A DNA stretch of 64,000 nt, taken from NCBI GenBank assembly GCA_910578795.1, contig CAJTSD010000013.1:1-64000 (forward strand). The letters run 5' to 3'. Origin of the DNA: an uncultured Lachnospiraceae bacterium (lineage in GTDB: Bacteria > Bacillota > Clostridia > Lachnospirales > Lachnospiraceae). The position numbers and the translations under genes are program-made. This document shows positions 16,076 through 24,913 of this stretch, in pieces. The notes below the pieces were generated by a model. The model was not told the DNA's origin and searched no databases. It was given only the letters and a program-made list of their open reading frames with translations. The number at the start of each line of letters is the position of its first letter. Position 1 is the first letter of the stretch.

Positions 16076-16579
16076 TTAAAATTTCCGCAATTCAATCGAA
16101 TCGTCATCAGGCGTATTTTCCACCGATTTTACCACCACATCATACCCAAACTCCGCATTCACCTGTACATGCACGGTATCGCCGCACTTATGCCCCGCAA
16201 GCGCCTTTCCAATCGGCGATTCAATGCTGATAAGCCCCTTTAGCGGATTGTTGCGCACGGTGGTGACAAGGCGGTACGTTTCCGTCATGCCGTCCTCCAC
16301 GAACTCCACTACTACTGTCTTATTTAAGCCGATTTCGTCCTCCGCCGCCTCGTCCTCGATAATCTGCGCCGTTTTGATCATGCGCTCCAGGTAACGGATA
16401 CGGCTCTCATTTTGGTTTTTGTATTTTTTTGCGGCATAATACTCAAAGTTTTCGCTCAAATCCCCCTGCGCACGCGCTTCCTTAACCGCCTCAATCGCTT
16501 CTTTTCGAATGACAAGCTTTCTGTGCTCGATTTCCTCTTCCATTTTTTGAATGTCTTTTTTGGTCAGTTTATCGTTCAT
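16076..16579 (-). CDS. greA: Transcription elongation factor GreA
   Basis: The 167-residue protein has the GreA/GreB layout: an N-terminal antiparallel coiled coil (about 1-80) carrying the acidic tip (ARAQGDLSENFEY) that reaches the RNA polymerase active site, and a C-terminal FKBP-like domain with SPIGKALAGHKCGD. It rescues backtracked polymerase by stimulating transcript cleavage. The acidic residues at the tip are present, so it should be active. It is slightly longer than typical GreA (about 158). A second GreA paralogue elsewhere in the genome is possible. It appears monocistronic. Confidence 0.9.
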   Translation of the reverse strand: MNDKLTKKDIQKMEEEIEHRKLVIRKEAIEAVKEARAQGDLSENFEYYAAKKYKNQNESRIRYLERMIKTAQIIEDEAAEDEIGLNKTVVVEFVEDGMTETYRLVTTVRNNPLKGLISIESPIGKALAGHKCGDTVHVQVNAEFGYDVVVKSVENTPDDDSIELRKF

Positions 16580-16719
16580 TGCGTATCACTTCTTTCTATA
16601 ATAAATTCAATAATTTTTTTCATGTATTTTAATATGCCAAAATATTCCGCATTTTGCAAGCATATATCATGAATTATTAAGATTTATTTTATATAATTTC
16701 ATGTAATTTTTATGTAATC

Positions 16720-16748
16720 TTGCTTTTTATTTTATAATCTGCTATGAT
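16720..16748 (+). promoter_or_regulatory. Candidate sigma-A promoter of the OFA transporter gene
   Basis: TTGCTT (16720-16725) and TATGAT (16743-16748) are 17 bp apart, about 85 bp upstream of the start at 16835. The leader between them is AT-rich and contains no recognised riboswitch. Confidence 0.55.
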
Positions 16749-16834
16749 TGTGTTATCTACGGATTGATAATTTAATGTCAATCAAAAAATAAACAAAGGA
16801 AATAAGGTTAATTCCTTAAGAATGGAGGATTTGT

Positions 16835-18163
16835 ATGAAAGTACAAAACAAATGGATCCGTGCAGCAATTCCTGCATTGTTACTCCACTGCAGTATCGGT
16901 ACTGTATACTGTTGGTCAATTTTCAGTCAGGAAATTGCTGACTACATCGGTTTTTCAAAGGGTGCCACGGAATGGGCGTTCAGCTTCGCAATCTTTTTCC
17001 TCGGTATGTCAGCCGCATTTCTTGGCAATGTCGTTGAAAAAGACATTCACCGTTCTTCCCTGATTGCCGCAATCTGCTTTGCGGGCGGTATGGCAGGCAC
17101 CGGATTCTTTATCTGGTACGGCGGAAACAACCCCGGAAGCGTGATCGCGCTGATTGGCATTTACATTTGCTACGGCTTTATCATGGGTGTCGGTCTTGGT
17201 ACGGGATACCTTTCTCCGGTAAAGACGCTGATGCTTTGGTTCAGCGACCGCAAGGGTCTTGCAACAGGACTTGCCGTTGCGGGATTTGGCGCGGCAAAGG
17301 CAATCGCAAGCCCGATTATGCAGGCACTGCTTGATTCGCTTGGCGACGGCGGCATCTACAAGATGTTTTTTATCCTCGCGTGTGTGTACTTTGTGATGAT
17401 GTTTGTCGGACATCTTCTTCTTGCAAAGCCCGAAGGCTGGCATGAGCCGACCGGCGCGGACAAAGGACCGAGCGCGATTGATGTCATTAAGACAAAGCCC
17501 GTCGTATTTGTCGGCATTTGGCTGATGTTCTACTTAAACATTACCTGCGGTCTTGCACTGATTTCGCAGGAGAAAATGATTATCAAGTGTATCGGTCTTG
17601 GCGCAATGGCAGGCGTGCTTTCTTCCATCACTGCGGTATTTAACGCGGGCGGACGTCTTGGGTTCTCTGCGTGGGCAGATAAGATGAAGGACCGGAATAC
17701 GGTTTATAAGATTATGTTTATTATGTCCATTATCGTGACGGGACTTGCGATTATCACACAGGCAATCGCAAAGCAGGGCGACAATGTGATTAACGAACTG
17801 CCGACAAGCGCACTGCTTACCGTGATCGTTTTGGTTCTGCTCTTTGCGGTCAACGCAGGCTACGGCGGCGGCTTCAGTAACGTTCCGACACTGCTCTCCG
17901 ACCACTATGGTATGGGCAATATCAGTGCAATCCACGGTATCACGCTTTCCGCGTGGGCAATTGCGGGACTTACAGGCAATCAGGTTGCAACCCTTATCGT
18001 AAACAAGGTCGGCGAATGGAGCACGATTTTAGTGGACGGACATGAGTATGAAATCAACCCGACCGGGTATCAGGCGGTACTTTATCTTACGATTGTGCTT
18101 TATGTGATTTCATTGCTTGCAAGTCTGTTCCTTGTGACTTCGACGGCGAAGAAAAAAGCGTAA
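16835..18163 (+). CDS. OFA-family MFS transporter
   Basis: The 442-residue protein has about 12 membrane helices and the N-terminal signature of the oxalate/formate antiporter family (LLLHCSIGTVYCWSIFSQEI). Loop motifs (SDRKGLATGLAVAGFG, TGNQVATLI) also fit. OFA members exchange small carboxylates such as oxalate, formate, lactate or pyruvate, or act as symporters. The substrate cannot be set from sequence. Its GC content appears higher than the intergenic DNA around it and similar to other highly expressed genes. It is monocistronic, with its own promoter and a strong terminator. Confidence 0.9.
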   Translation: MKVQNKWIRAAIPALLLHCSIGTVYCWSIFSQEIADYIGFSKGATEWAFSFAIFFLGMSAAFLGNVVEKDIHRSSLIAAICFAGGMAGTGFFIWYGGNNPGSVIALIGIYICYGFIMGVGLGTGYLSPVKTLMLWFSDRKGLATGLAVAGFGAAKAIASPIMQALLDSLGDGGIYKMFFILACVYFVMMFVGHLLLAKPEGWHEPTGADKGPSAIDVIKTKPVVFVGIWLMFYLNITCGLALISQEKMIIKCIGLGAMAGVLSSITAVFNAGGRLGFSAWADKMKDRNTVYKIMFIMSIIVTGLAIITQAIAKQGDNVINELPTSALLTVIVLVLLFAVNAGYGGGFSNVPTLLSDHYGMGNISAIHGITLSAWAIAGLTGNQVATLIVNKVGEWSTILVDGHEYEINPTGYQAVLYLTIVLYVISLLASLFLVTSTAKKKA

Positions 18164-18188
18164 ATATTTTTTAATAGAGTATAAATAC

Positions 18189-18235
18189 AAAAACGGCGCA
18201 TGGTTTCCAGTTATACTGTTCCATGCGCCGTTTTG
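18189..18235. terminator. Bidirectional terminator between OFA transporter and lysA
   Basis: A 14-bp perfect stem, AAAACGGCGCATGG and its complement CCATGCGCCGTTTT, sits between the two converging genes and provides T-runs on both strands. Confidence 0.9.
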
Positions 18236-18241
18236 AACGTC

Positions 18242-19513
18242 TTAAAACCCAAGCTTTTTATAAATCTCAAACCCGTCAAACGTCGCAAAATAATCCTTCG
18301 GTGTCTCCGCGCGGCGGATTAACTGCACGCTTCCGTCCTCCTTGAGCAAAAGTTCCGCCGATTTCAGCTTTCCATTATAATTATACCCCATCGCAAAACC
18401 GTGCGCTCCCGTATCATGTATGACAAGATAATCCCCAATTGCAATCTTTGGCAGCATTCTGTCCACCGCAAATTTGTCATTATTTTCACAAAGCGAGCCC
18501 GTCACGTCATACTTATGGTCGCATGGCTCGTTTTCCTTCCCGAGCACCGTAATATGATGATATGCCCCATACATTGCCGGACGCATCAAATTCACGGCAC
18601 AAGCGTCCACGCCAATGTACTCCTTATGCGTATGCTTCTCATGAATCGCTTTGACCACAAGATGCCCGTAAGGTCCCATCATAAACCGCCCAAGCTCCGT
18701 ATAAATTGCCACGTCACCCAGCCCCGCAGGCACAAGCACTTCCTCATAAACGGTTCGTACGCCCTCTCCGATAGCACGAATATCATTCGGCTCCTGGTCC
18801 GGTCTGTACGGAATACCGATACCGCCTGAAAGATTGATAAATTCAACGCTTACGCCGACCTCTTCCTTCAGCTTCACTGCCGTTTCAAACAGCGTCTTCG
18901 CAAGCGTCGGATAATATTCATTTGTCACCGTGTTGCTTGCAAGGAACGAGTGAATGCCGAAATGCTTCACGCCCTTTTCCTTCAAAATCCGAAAGCCGTC
19001 GAAAAGCTGCTCCGTCGTAAAGCCGTACTTCGCGTCGCCCGGATTGTCCATAATGTCCGTGCTGATTTTGAACACACCGCCCGGATTATAACGGCAGGAA
19101 AGCGTTTCAGGCAATTTCCCAATTGTCTTCTCCAAAAACGCAATATGCGTAATATCGTCCAAATTAATCGTCGCGCCAAGCTTTGCCGCATACGCAAACT
19201 CCTCCGCAGGCGTGTCGTTTGACGAAAACATGATGTCCTTCCCCGCTACGCCCATCGCGTCGCTCAACATCAGTTCCGTAAGCGACGAGCAGTCGCAGCC
19301 GCAGCCATAGTCACGCAAAATGTCGATTAAAAAAGGGTTCGGTGTCGCCTTGACCGCAAAATATTCCTTAAAGCCTTTATTCCATGAAAACGCTTCCTTT
19401 AACGCCTTTGCATTCTCCCGAATACCCTTCTCATCATAAATATGAAACGGCGTCGGATACGTCTTTACAATCTCCTCTATCTGTTCCTTTGTGACAAATG
19501 CCTCTTTTTTCAT
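18242..19513 (-). CDS. lysA: Diaminopimelate decarboxylase
   Basis: The 423-residue PLP enzyme of fold type III catalyses the last step of lysine synthesis, meso-diaminopimelate to lysine plus CO2. The PLP lysine is K55 in YFAVKATP. The HSFLASN, GGIGIPY and GSLCENNDKFA motifs fit the phosphate-binding and substrate-binding regions of this family. The sequence is distant from E. coli LysA, and related decarboxylases (for example carboxynorspermidine decarboxylase) are a less likely alternative. It starts 10 bp after the TrmB-like regulator, so the two are probably one operon. No lysine riboswitch is visible. Confidence 0.87.
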   Translation of the reverse strand: MKKEAFVTKEQIEEIVKTYPTPFHIYDEKGIRENAKALKEAFSWNKGFKEYFAVKATPNPFLIDILRDYGCGCDCSSLTELMLSDAMGVAGKDIMFSSNDTPAEEFAYAAKLGATINLDDITHIAFLEKTIGKLPETLSCRYNPGGVFKISTDIMDNPGDAKYGFTTEQLFDGFRILKEKGVKHFGIHSFLASNTVTNEYYPTLAKTLFETAVKLKEEVGVSVEFINLSGGIGIPYRPDQEPNDIRAIGEGVRTVYEEVLVPAGLGDVAIYTELGRFMMGPYGHLVVKAIHEKHTHKEYIGVDACAVNLMRPAMYGAYHHITVLGKENEPCDHKYDVTGSLCENNDKFAVDRMLPKIAIGDYLVIHDTGAHGFAMGYNYNGKLKSAELLLKEDGSVQLIRRAETPKDYFATFDGFEIYKKLGF

Positions 19514-19523
19514 TGCTCCAATT

Positions 19524-20258
19524 TCATTCCTTTCCCTTCGTCAGTTCTATCAGTTTGATTTCGTTTCTCAGCGATTCCTTAAACACATTCACAAAATTAC
19601 GCTGCCCGCAGTACAGGCAGCTGTCCGTGTCCGAGCCTGTCATCTCGCCCGTCAGCACATATGCCGAGTCCACAATCAGCCTTAGCTGCGGATCCTGTTT
19701 CCCCGTCACGTACACAATGCTCCCCGAAAGCGCAGGCTCTATCGGCTCGGCAAGCAGAAGCACCACCTTTTTCCCCTGTGAAAGCAGCCGCTCCAGGCAC
19801 GCTCGTATGCGCTCCAAATACTGCATCGGAATCGCGATATAAACGCGGTACTCCACATGCTCAAGCATGTTGTAAATCTTATCCATAATATGCTTATGGC
19901 TGCTGATTGTGATATACCCTTCCGTATTCGGCTCCATCTGCGGCACCTGCGCCACAAGTTCCTCGCCTAGCTGCTCCAATTCCCGTATCCTGTTTTTGCA
20001 AAAATCCGCAACGCAAACCGCCGTGTACTTGTTTGTTTCTCCTTCAAGCAGATACGCCGCGCCCTCCTCGACAAGCCCCGCCAAAGCACTGTACACATTC
20101 GAGCGCGAAATCCCTGTAAGCTTCGACACTTCGTATCCCGACAGCTCTTTGTTTCGCAAAAGGCAGAGATAAATCGACGCCTCCTGCCTTGTCAGCCCGA
20201 ACTTCATCAGCTTTTCCGCAAGGATCCCCAAAACAGTATTGTCCAACTGTTCCACCAT
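19524..20258 (-). CDS. TrmB-like transcriptional regulator
   Basis: The 244-residue protein has an N-terminal winged helix of the TrmB type (about residues 10-80: FGLTRQEASIYLCLLRNKELSGYEVSKLTGISRSNVYSAL). A coiled linker follows, then a C-terminal domain like that of bacterial TrmB-family regulators. TrmB proteins were defined as archaeal sugar regulators; bacterial members have varied effectors. The ATG overlaps an AAAGGG box, so a start a few codons away is possible. Its tight linkage to lysA suggests a role in lysine or cell-wall precursor control, but that is inference only. Confidence 0.83.
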   Translation of the reverse strand: MVEQLDNTVLGILAEKLMKFGLTRQEASIYLCLLRNKELSGYEVSKLTGISRSNVYSALAGLVEEGAAYLLEGETNKYTAVCVADFCKNRIRELEQLGEELVAQVPQMEPNTEGYITISSHKHIMDKIYNMLEHVEYRVYIAIPMQYLERIRACLERLLSQGKKVVLLLAEPIEPALSGSIVYVTGKQDPQLRLIVDSAYVLTGEMTGSDTDSCLYCGQRNFVNVFKESLRNEIKLIELTKGKE

Positions 20259-20337
20259 CCCTTTTATTTATAGTAGTTCTTTTCAGAAACACTATACTAT
20301 ATGTCCATATAAATGTCAAGTACGAAAACGCTTCTCC

Positions 20338-21822
20338 TCATCCAAGACTTATCACACAGCCCGTCCCGCCGTACTGTAAGACAAACGCATGCGGCTGTTC
20401 CCACTCCTCTCCGGTAAGGCTCATCCAAAACCAAACTGGCATGCTTTCTCCGGCTGCAAGCTCTACGGCATCAGAATAATACAAATAGCCATCAACCACC
20501 GCATGCCCATTGATGCTAATGTCAGTTCCCTCCTCCGCCAGCTTTGCATAGAACTGTAAATCCTCCGGTACAATATGCAGCATACCGCCGCTATTGTTCG
20601 TCAGTGTTGTCTTAAGTAACAGTATGTCCTCTTCATATGTATCCGCCGTTACCTCAACCTCCTCATATTGATTTTGATCCATATTGAACCGTTTTACCAT
20701 AAACCCCTCGGAAACTTCCGCTTCCTCAAAAATCAGTTCTCCTCCTGCAAAGGAAGAGGTTTCGCCCTGCCACACCTGCGGATAAGCGCTAATCTGCCCT
20801 CGCTGTGCATCGTCCTTCAAAAATGCTGCAGGCAGCAAAATTCCCATAACAGCTATGACGGCAGACCAAAACAATACACTTTTTCGAAGCGCCTTGTCCC
20901 CATATGTTTCATACACCCATTTATATGTATCTATCTGCCATCTGTAGCGCTTTGCCAACGGAAAAAACTTTGGATGAAGCGAATATTTGTCCCACCAAAA
21001 AAGCGCGCCCAAAAAACAGCCCAATCCCCATACGGTCAAAAATACTCCCAACACAATAAAAGCTATTTTCATCATTCCATCATTTCTGCTCAAACTCGAC
21101 CACGCCGGCAGCCTCTTCCTCACAGTTTTGGTCTCATGCCAGGCAGCGTAATTTTCCATATGCACACGTTTCGACTCATAAAGACCAAAGTCCTCATAAA
21201 ACCCCTTTTCTTTCAGCAACGCCAGATAGTCCTGCGTTTCTTCGGGATGAGCCCAAATCCATTTCTGAAGCGCCGTCTTAAGCTTCATCCCCCACATCTC
21301 ATTCTCATTCAGTCCCTCCAGCAAGTTGAAAAGTGTCTGTTCGTCCAATTCATCGGCTGCGGCAATCAAAGCTTCCAGATAATCGCAGGAACCGGAAACC
21401 ACTACAAAAGCATCCCAAAATTCATCCTCTTGCGTGTTTACCTTTTTCAGATACGCATTCACATAAGCAGAACTGTCCGGATAGTCCACACAAAACATCC
21501 TAAGCGAATCCTCCCTTAAAGACTGCTGACCATGCAGCGACGCCGTATCAATCGCCTTTGAAAGGCATTGATATTCATATGCAGAAAGCAAGAGCACAAT
21601 CCGAAACTGCTGCTGCATGGAAAGTTCCTCGTTCTCCGCCTCCCCCCGCACAGTTTCCCAGTCCAGTTGCGCCCCTTTGTCCGCCAAATAATTCTCCAAA
21701 CCATTTGCGCTTTGGGCATCAGTCCAGTATTTATCCGCCTGCGTCATGGTTTCGCCTTTGCACGCGCAAAGACAGCCGCACAACAGTACCGCTACAACCA
21801 ACAGTTTTATCGTTTGTTTCAT
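20338..21822 (-). CDS. Predicted lipoprotein with two internal membrane helices
   Basis: The 494-residue product begins with a lipoprotein-type signal (hydrophobic stretch then LCGCLCAC). ATG 21822 is chosen for its GGAGGA box. A helical region of about 220 residues follows, then two hydrophobic helices (about residues 250-272 and 320-340) around a Trp/Tyr-rich loop. The C-terminal beta-rich domain (about 365-494) resembles the extracellular DUF4352/DUF5067 type (LLLKTTLTNNSGGMLHIVPEDL). No enzymatic motif is seen. It lies 38 bp after the DUF4026 gene and is likely co-transcribed. Confidence 0.68.
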   Translation of the reverse strand: MKQTIKLLVVAVLLCGCLCACKGETMTQADKYWTDAQSANGLENYLADKGAQLDWETVRGEAENEELSMQQQFRIVLLLSAYEYQCLSKAIDTASLHGQQSLREDSLRMFCVDYPDSSAYVNAYLKKVNTQEDEFWDAFVVVSGSCDYLEALIAAADELDEQTLFNLLEGLNENEMWGMKLKTALQKWIWAHPEETQDYLALLKEKGFYEDFGLYESKRVHMENYAAWHETKTVRKRLPAWSSLSRNDGMMKIAFIVLGVFLTVWGLGCFLGALFWWDKYSLHPKFFPLAKRYRWQIDTYKWVYETYGDKALRKSVLFWSAVIAVMGILLPAAFLKDDAQRGQISAYPQVWQGETSSFAGGELIFEEAEVSEGFMVKRFNMDQNQYEEVEVTADTYEEDILLLKTTLTNNSGGMLHIVPEDLQFYAKLAEEGTDISINGHAVVDGYLYYSDAVELAAGESMPVWFWMSLTGEEWEQPHAFVLQYGGTGCVISLG

Positions 21823-21860
21823 CGTTCCTCCAATCATCAGCGCATTTCAAAAAGTAACCT

Positions 21861-23168
21861 CTATTCCAAATTCCACCCGTCATACGCAAGCAGATATACA
21901 TCGTCCGGCGTCACCCTGCCCTCAGGCGTAAAGATAATCCAGTCCGTAATCTGCCCGTACGGAAACGTCATCATAGCTCCCTCATGCAAATCCTTCACAT
22001 AATACGGCTCCTGTGTCAGCTCCGCCGTAAACGTATCCTGATGCTTTTCCTTTAATTCAAACCAAATATGCTCAAAGCTGTTTCCGTCTTCCTTAAACTC
22101 CTCGTCAACTTCAAGCCCGACCTTTAAAAGAATCGTAATCTTCTCCCTGCCAAACATTTTCAGCATAAAATCCAGCCGCTCCGCCGCAAGCCGCCGCATT
22201 CTGTCCGTTTCCTGATTGGTCAGCATATAAATCGGATTTTCATTCAGATATTCATCAAATACACTCACCTCATAATACTGCTTTTTCTCCATCGACTCAG
22301 GGCTGGGATAACAGAAAATCACATCCGTATTTTCATTATGACCCTCTTTCCGGTCCCCCGCACCGCCTAAAATTCCTGACGGATACTTCTTTAATGCCTC
22401 TTTCCAGTGAACCACCGTCGCCATTAACGGAATTTCATTCGTCACCATTGCAAGATACATCGGCTCCTTCTCCTGTGGCGGTTCTCCCTTCTCAAGCAGA
22501 CGCTTTGCCATTGTTTCAATAATATTGTAATGGTCATTATAAGTATCCTTTGTGGAATTTAATATTTCAAGCTCCGGCAGTCCGCACCGGTTCATCCCAT
22601 GACTGTGCAGCCATACCTCATCGCTCTCACCCGACACTGCCTGCACCGTAAAAATATATCTTGGAGAAGGCGGCACATTTGATTTTGCGGCAAGCGCAAC
22701 CCACTTTCCCGAGAGCACTTTCTCGGAACTTCCATCTAGCACTGCAAGGCAGTCCGGAAGCAGCTGCGTGATTACCCTTAGCTGTGTATGATAGGAATCC
22801 AAAATGTGTTCATCAAACATCATCTCCACAATCAGTCCCTTCTTCTGCTGCTGAATCGCTTCAATATCAATATCGCGGAAAAAATGCTGTATGCGGAACA
22901 TCTCCGGTATCTCAACTTCCATCGTGTCAAGACGCACCGTATACTCTAAATCCCCTGCTGCTACCCTCAGCACAACCCCATGCTCTGTTTTTTTACTGTC
23001 CTTTACAGTCACAAGCAGAGATTCCTTAAGCCGTTCTGCCAAAAAATCAAGATTTTCAATTTCAGCCTCATTTTTTGGAATTACAATCATAAATGAAGTT
23101 TCTTTCTCCCAGTTATTCTTTTTCTTGCTTTCCTTGCGTCCCCCAAACAAATTGCCAAATAATGCCAT
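21861..23168 (-). CDS. DUF4026-type protein of unknown function
   Basis: The 435-residue soluble protein starts MALFGNLFGG after a well-placed AGGAGG box at ATG 23168; an in-frame start at 23267 lacks support. The body resembles the DUF4026 family: a beta-rich N-terminal part (about 20-150) and a C-terminal domain with many acidic and aromatic residues (WFELKEKHQDTF near 380). No catalytic residues can be named. The pairing with a downstream membrane-anchored protein suggests a joint envelope-related job, but no function should be assumed. Confidence 0.7.
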   Translation of the reverse strand: MALFGNLFGGRKESKKKNNWEKETSFMIVIPKNEAEIENLDFLAERLKESLLVTVKDSKKTEHGVVLRVAAGDLEYTVRLDTMEVEIPEMFRIQHFFRDIDIEAIQQQKKGLIVEMMFDEHILDSYHTQLRVITQLLPDCLAVLDGSSEKVLSGKWVALAAKSNVPPSPRYIFTVQAVSGESDEVWLHSHGMNRCGLPELEILNSTKDTYNDHYNIIETMAKRLLEKGEPPQEKEPMYLAMVTNEIPLMATVVHWKEALKKYPSGILGGAGDRKEGHNENTDVIFCYPSPESMEKKQYYEVSVFDEYLNENPIYMLTNQETDRMRRLAAERLDFMLKMFGREKITILLKVGLEVDEEFKEDGNSFEHIWFELKEKHQDTFTAELTQEPYYVKDLHEGAMMTFPYGQITDWIIFTPEGRVTPDDVYLLAYDGWNLE

Positions 23169-23304
23169 CCGTATATTCCTCCTTTTACGTTTGTACTGTA
23201 TTTTTATTGTATCTGTCCAGGAAGATTTTGGCAAGTCATTTACATGCCATGCTTTTACGTTTTTCATAGCATTAATTTTGACAGGAAATTAGCAAATAAA
23301 GTAG

Positions 23305-23332
23305 TTACAAATTTCGGAAATTAGTTTATAAT
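23305..23332 (+). promoter_or_regulatory. Candidate sigma-A promoter of the GGDEF gene
   Basis: TTACAA (23305-23310) and TATAAT (23327-23332) are 16 bp apart, 78 bp upstream of the start codon. The short leader includes a small TGCA/TGCA hairpin and an AAAGGAGG ribosome binding site. Confidence 0.6.
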
Positions 23333-23409
23333 GAAATTATATATACATCATAGCAAACCTGCAACAATGACTTGCATAACCGATAAAGCCGCAGCAAAGG
23401 AGGTTAAGA

Positions 23410-24861
23410 ATGAACGAATTGTCTAAATTTGCCAAAGATTTTATTTCTCTTTCCGAAAATGCAATGTTTTATTATAATTGCGAAACAAATGAATTCAGAC
23501 TATTTTGGATAAACTATGAACGAATGGTCGATATTGCAAATATGGATTTTGATGAGTGGGAAGACGAAGCCATCGCCGAAAATAAGGTTTCTGATGAGGA
23601 TATTTCCATATTCAAGATTTTTTGCAATTCCATAAAAAGCTGTATTGCAAAAGGAACTTACTCATTCCACAGCAGCCTCATCTCACCTGATGACGCCATT
23701 GTATCCTGCAAAGTCAGCTTTGTACCAAAAAAATATGATGATGCCCAATATGTCCTCGGGGCATGGCAGATTATAAATGATTACACAGGCGATACCATTG
23801 AAAACTATACGAAAGGAAGTTATATTGACCCACTGACTGGTATGTTTAATCAGAAATCCATTGTGGAGTATGCGAAAAAAAGACTGGAAAATACAAATTT
23901 TGGTCAATCCGCACTGATTTTACTGAATTTAGACAATTTCAGCCGTATTAACAGCATCTATGGTCATAAGTTTGGCGACCGTGTTTTACAGTCTGTCGCT
24001 GAAATTATCAGAGGCGTTATCGGTTCGAACGGTGTTGAAGGCAGAATGGCAGGCGATGAATTTATGATTGTCTTAAATGATGCCGGCGACGAATTGATTA
24101 TCAGAAATTATTTAAGAGCAATCAAAACCAATATCACAACATTATTTCCTGAAGTACTCGGTGATGATAAAATCACATGTTCTATGGGTATCTCAAGAAG
24201 CCGCATTAATTCCAACATCTATGATGAACTTTACAAAATTGCAGAACGTGTTTTATACATAGCCAAGCAAAAAGGAAAAAACCGATATGTCATTTATAAA
24301 CCCGAAATGCATGGTCAGATTCTCTCCGACAGTTTTGATACGGACTATAATATCGGCACCGATAAAATCTACTCTGACACCGATTTATACAAAACAGCAA
24401 CTCTTTTGGCAAAAATTGTTGCTGAAGGTACAAGGGAGCTATTTCCAAAAATGTTAGAACAGCTTACCCGTGCACTGATGTTTGACAGGGTTACGATATT
24501 TTGGGGACAAAACTTTGATATGATTGCCACAAGCAATCCGGAACTTTATAATGCTGACGTATATCCCCAAATTTTAGATAACGGATACTATTTTGATATG
24601 TTCAGTGACGATATGCTTCTTATCAGAAATATCAATCTCATAAAAGGCAGTATGCCCGACGTATACAAATTTTTACAGGAACTAGGTATTTCAAGCACAA
24701 TGCAGCATCTTCTTAAAGACGAGAACGGACATGTGTGCGGTTTAATTATTGCAGATGAATGTCAGGAAAACCGAACCTTCCCACAAGTTGCAATACAGAC
24801 ATTTTCATTTATCTGCAAAATTATCAACAGTGTCCTTTTAAAGCCGACAGCACATAATTAA
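23410..24861 (+). CDS. GGDEF-domain protein (probable diguanylate cyclase)
   Basis: The 483-residue protein has an N-terminal domain of about 135 residues (possibly PAS-like), a GGDEF domain (about 140-300) and a C-terminal region of about 160 residues resembling a GAF domain. The GGDEF domain has the entry motif DPLTGMFN, metal-ligand D175 and the signature AGDEF (214-218) instead of GGDEF. That variant is active in several known cyclases. No RxxD inhibitory site is seen upstream of the signature. It has no membrane helices. It should make cyclic di-GMP in response to a cytoplasmic signal. Confidence 0.87.
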   Translation: MNELSKFAKDFISLSENAMFYYNCETNEFRLFWINYERMVDIANMDFDEWEDEAIAENKVSDEDISIFKIFCNSIKSCIAKGTYSFHSSLISPDDAIVSCKVSFVPKKYDDAQYVLGAWQIINDYTGDTIENYTKGSYIDPLTGMFNQKSIVEYAKKRLENTNFGQSALILLNLDNFSRINSIYGHKFGDRVLQSVAEIIRGVIGSNGVEGRMAGDEFMIVLNDAGDELIIRNYLRAIKTNITTLFPEVLGDDKITCSMGISRSRINSNIYDELYKIAERVLYIAKQKGKNRYVIYKPEMHGQILSDSFDTDYNIGTDKIYSDTDLYKTATLLAKIVAEGTRELFPKMLEQLTRALMFDRVTIFWGQNFDMIATSNPELYNADVYPQILDNGYYFDMFSDDMLLIRNINLIKGSMPDVYKFLQELGISSTMQHLLKDENGHVCGLIIADECQENRTFPQVAIQTFSFICKIINSVLLKPTAHN

Positions 24862-24874
24862 TCTCATTTGCCCA

Positions 24875-24913
24875 AAACAGCAGAGCTGATTCTTATTTCA
24901 GCTCTGCTGTTTC
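24875..24913. terminator. Bidirectional terminator between GGDEF and hybrid kinase genes
   Basis: A perfect stem of about 13-14 bp (AACAGCAGAGCTGA and its complement) with a short loop lies between two converging genes, followed by T-rich sequence on both strands. Confidence 0.88.

Noticed and set aside
19514..19523. Lysine riboswitch before lysA
   Set aside because: Only 10 bp separate lysA from the preceding gene, and the 80 bp before the regulator are too short for a lysine riboswitch.
23345..23400. Possible c-di-GMP-I (GEMM) riboswitch in the leader of the GGDEF gene (GCAAACC and CGATAAAGCC look familiar)
   Set aside because: The GG that must pair with the CC, the GAAA tetraloop and the whole second arm with its receptor are missing, and the leader is only about 70 nt. 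The similarity is limited to short pieces.
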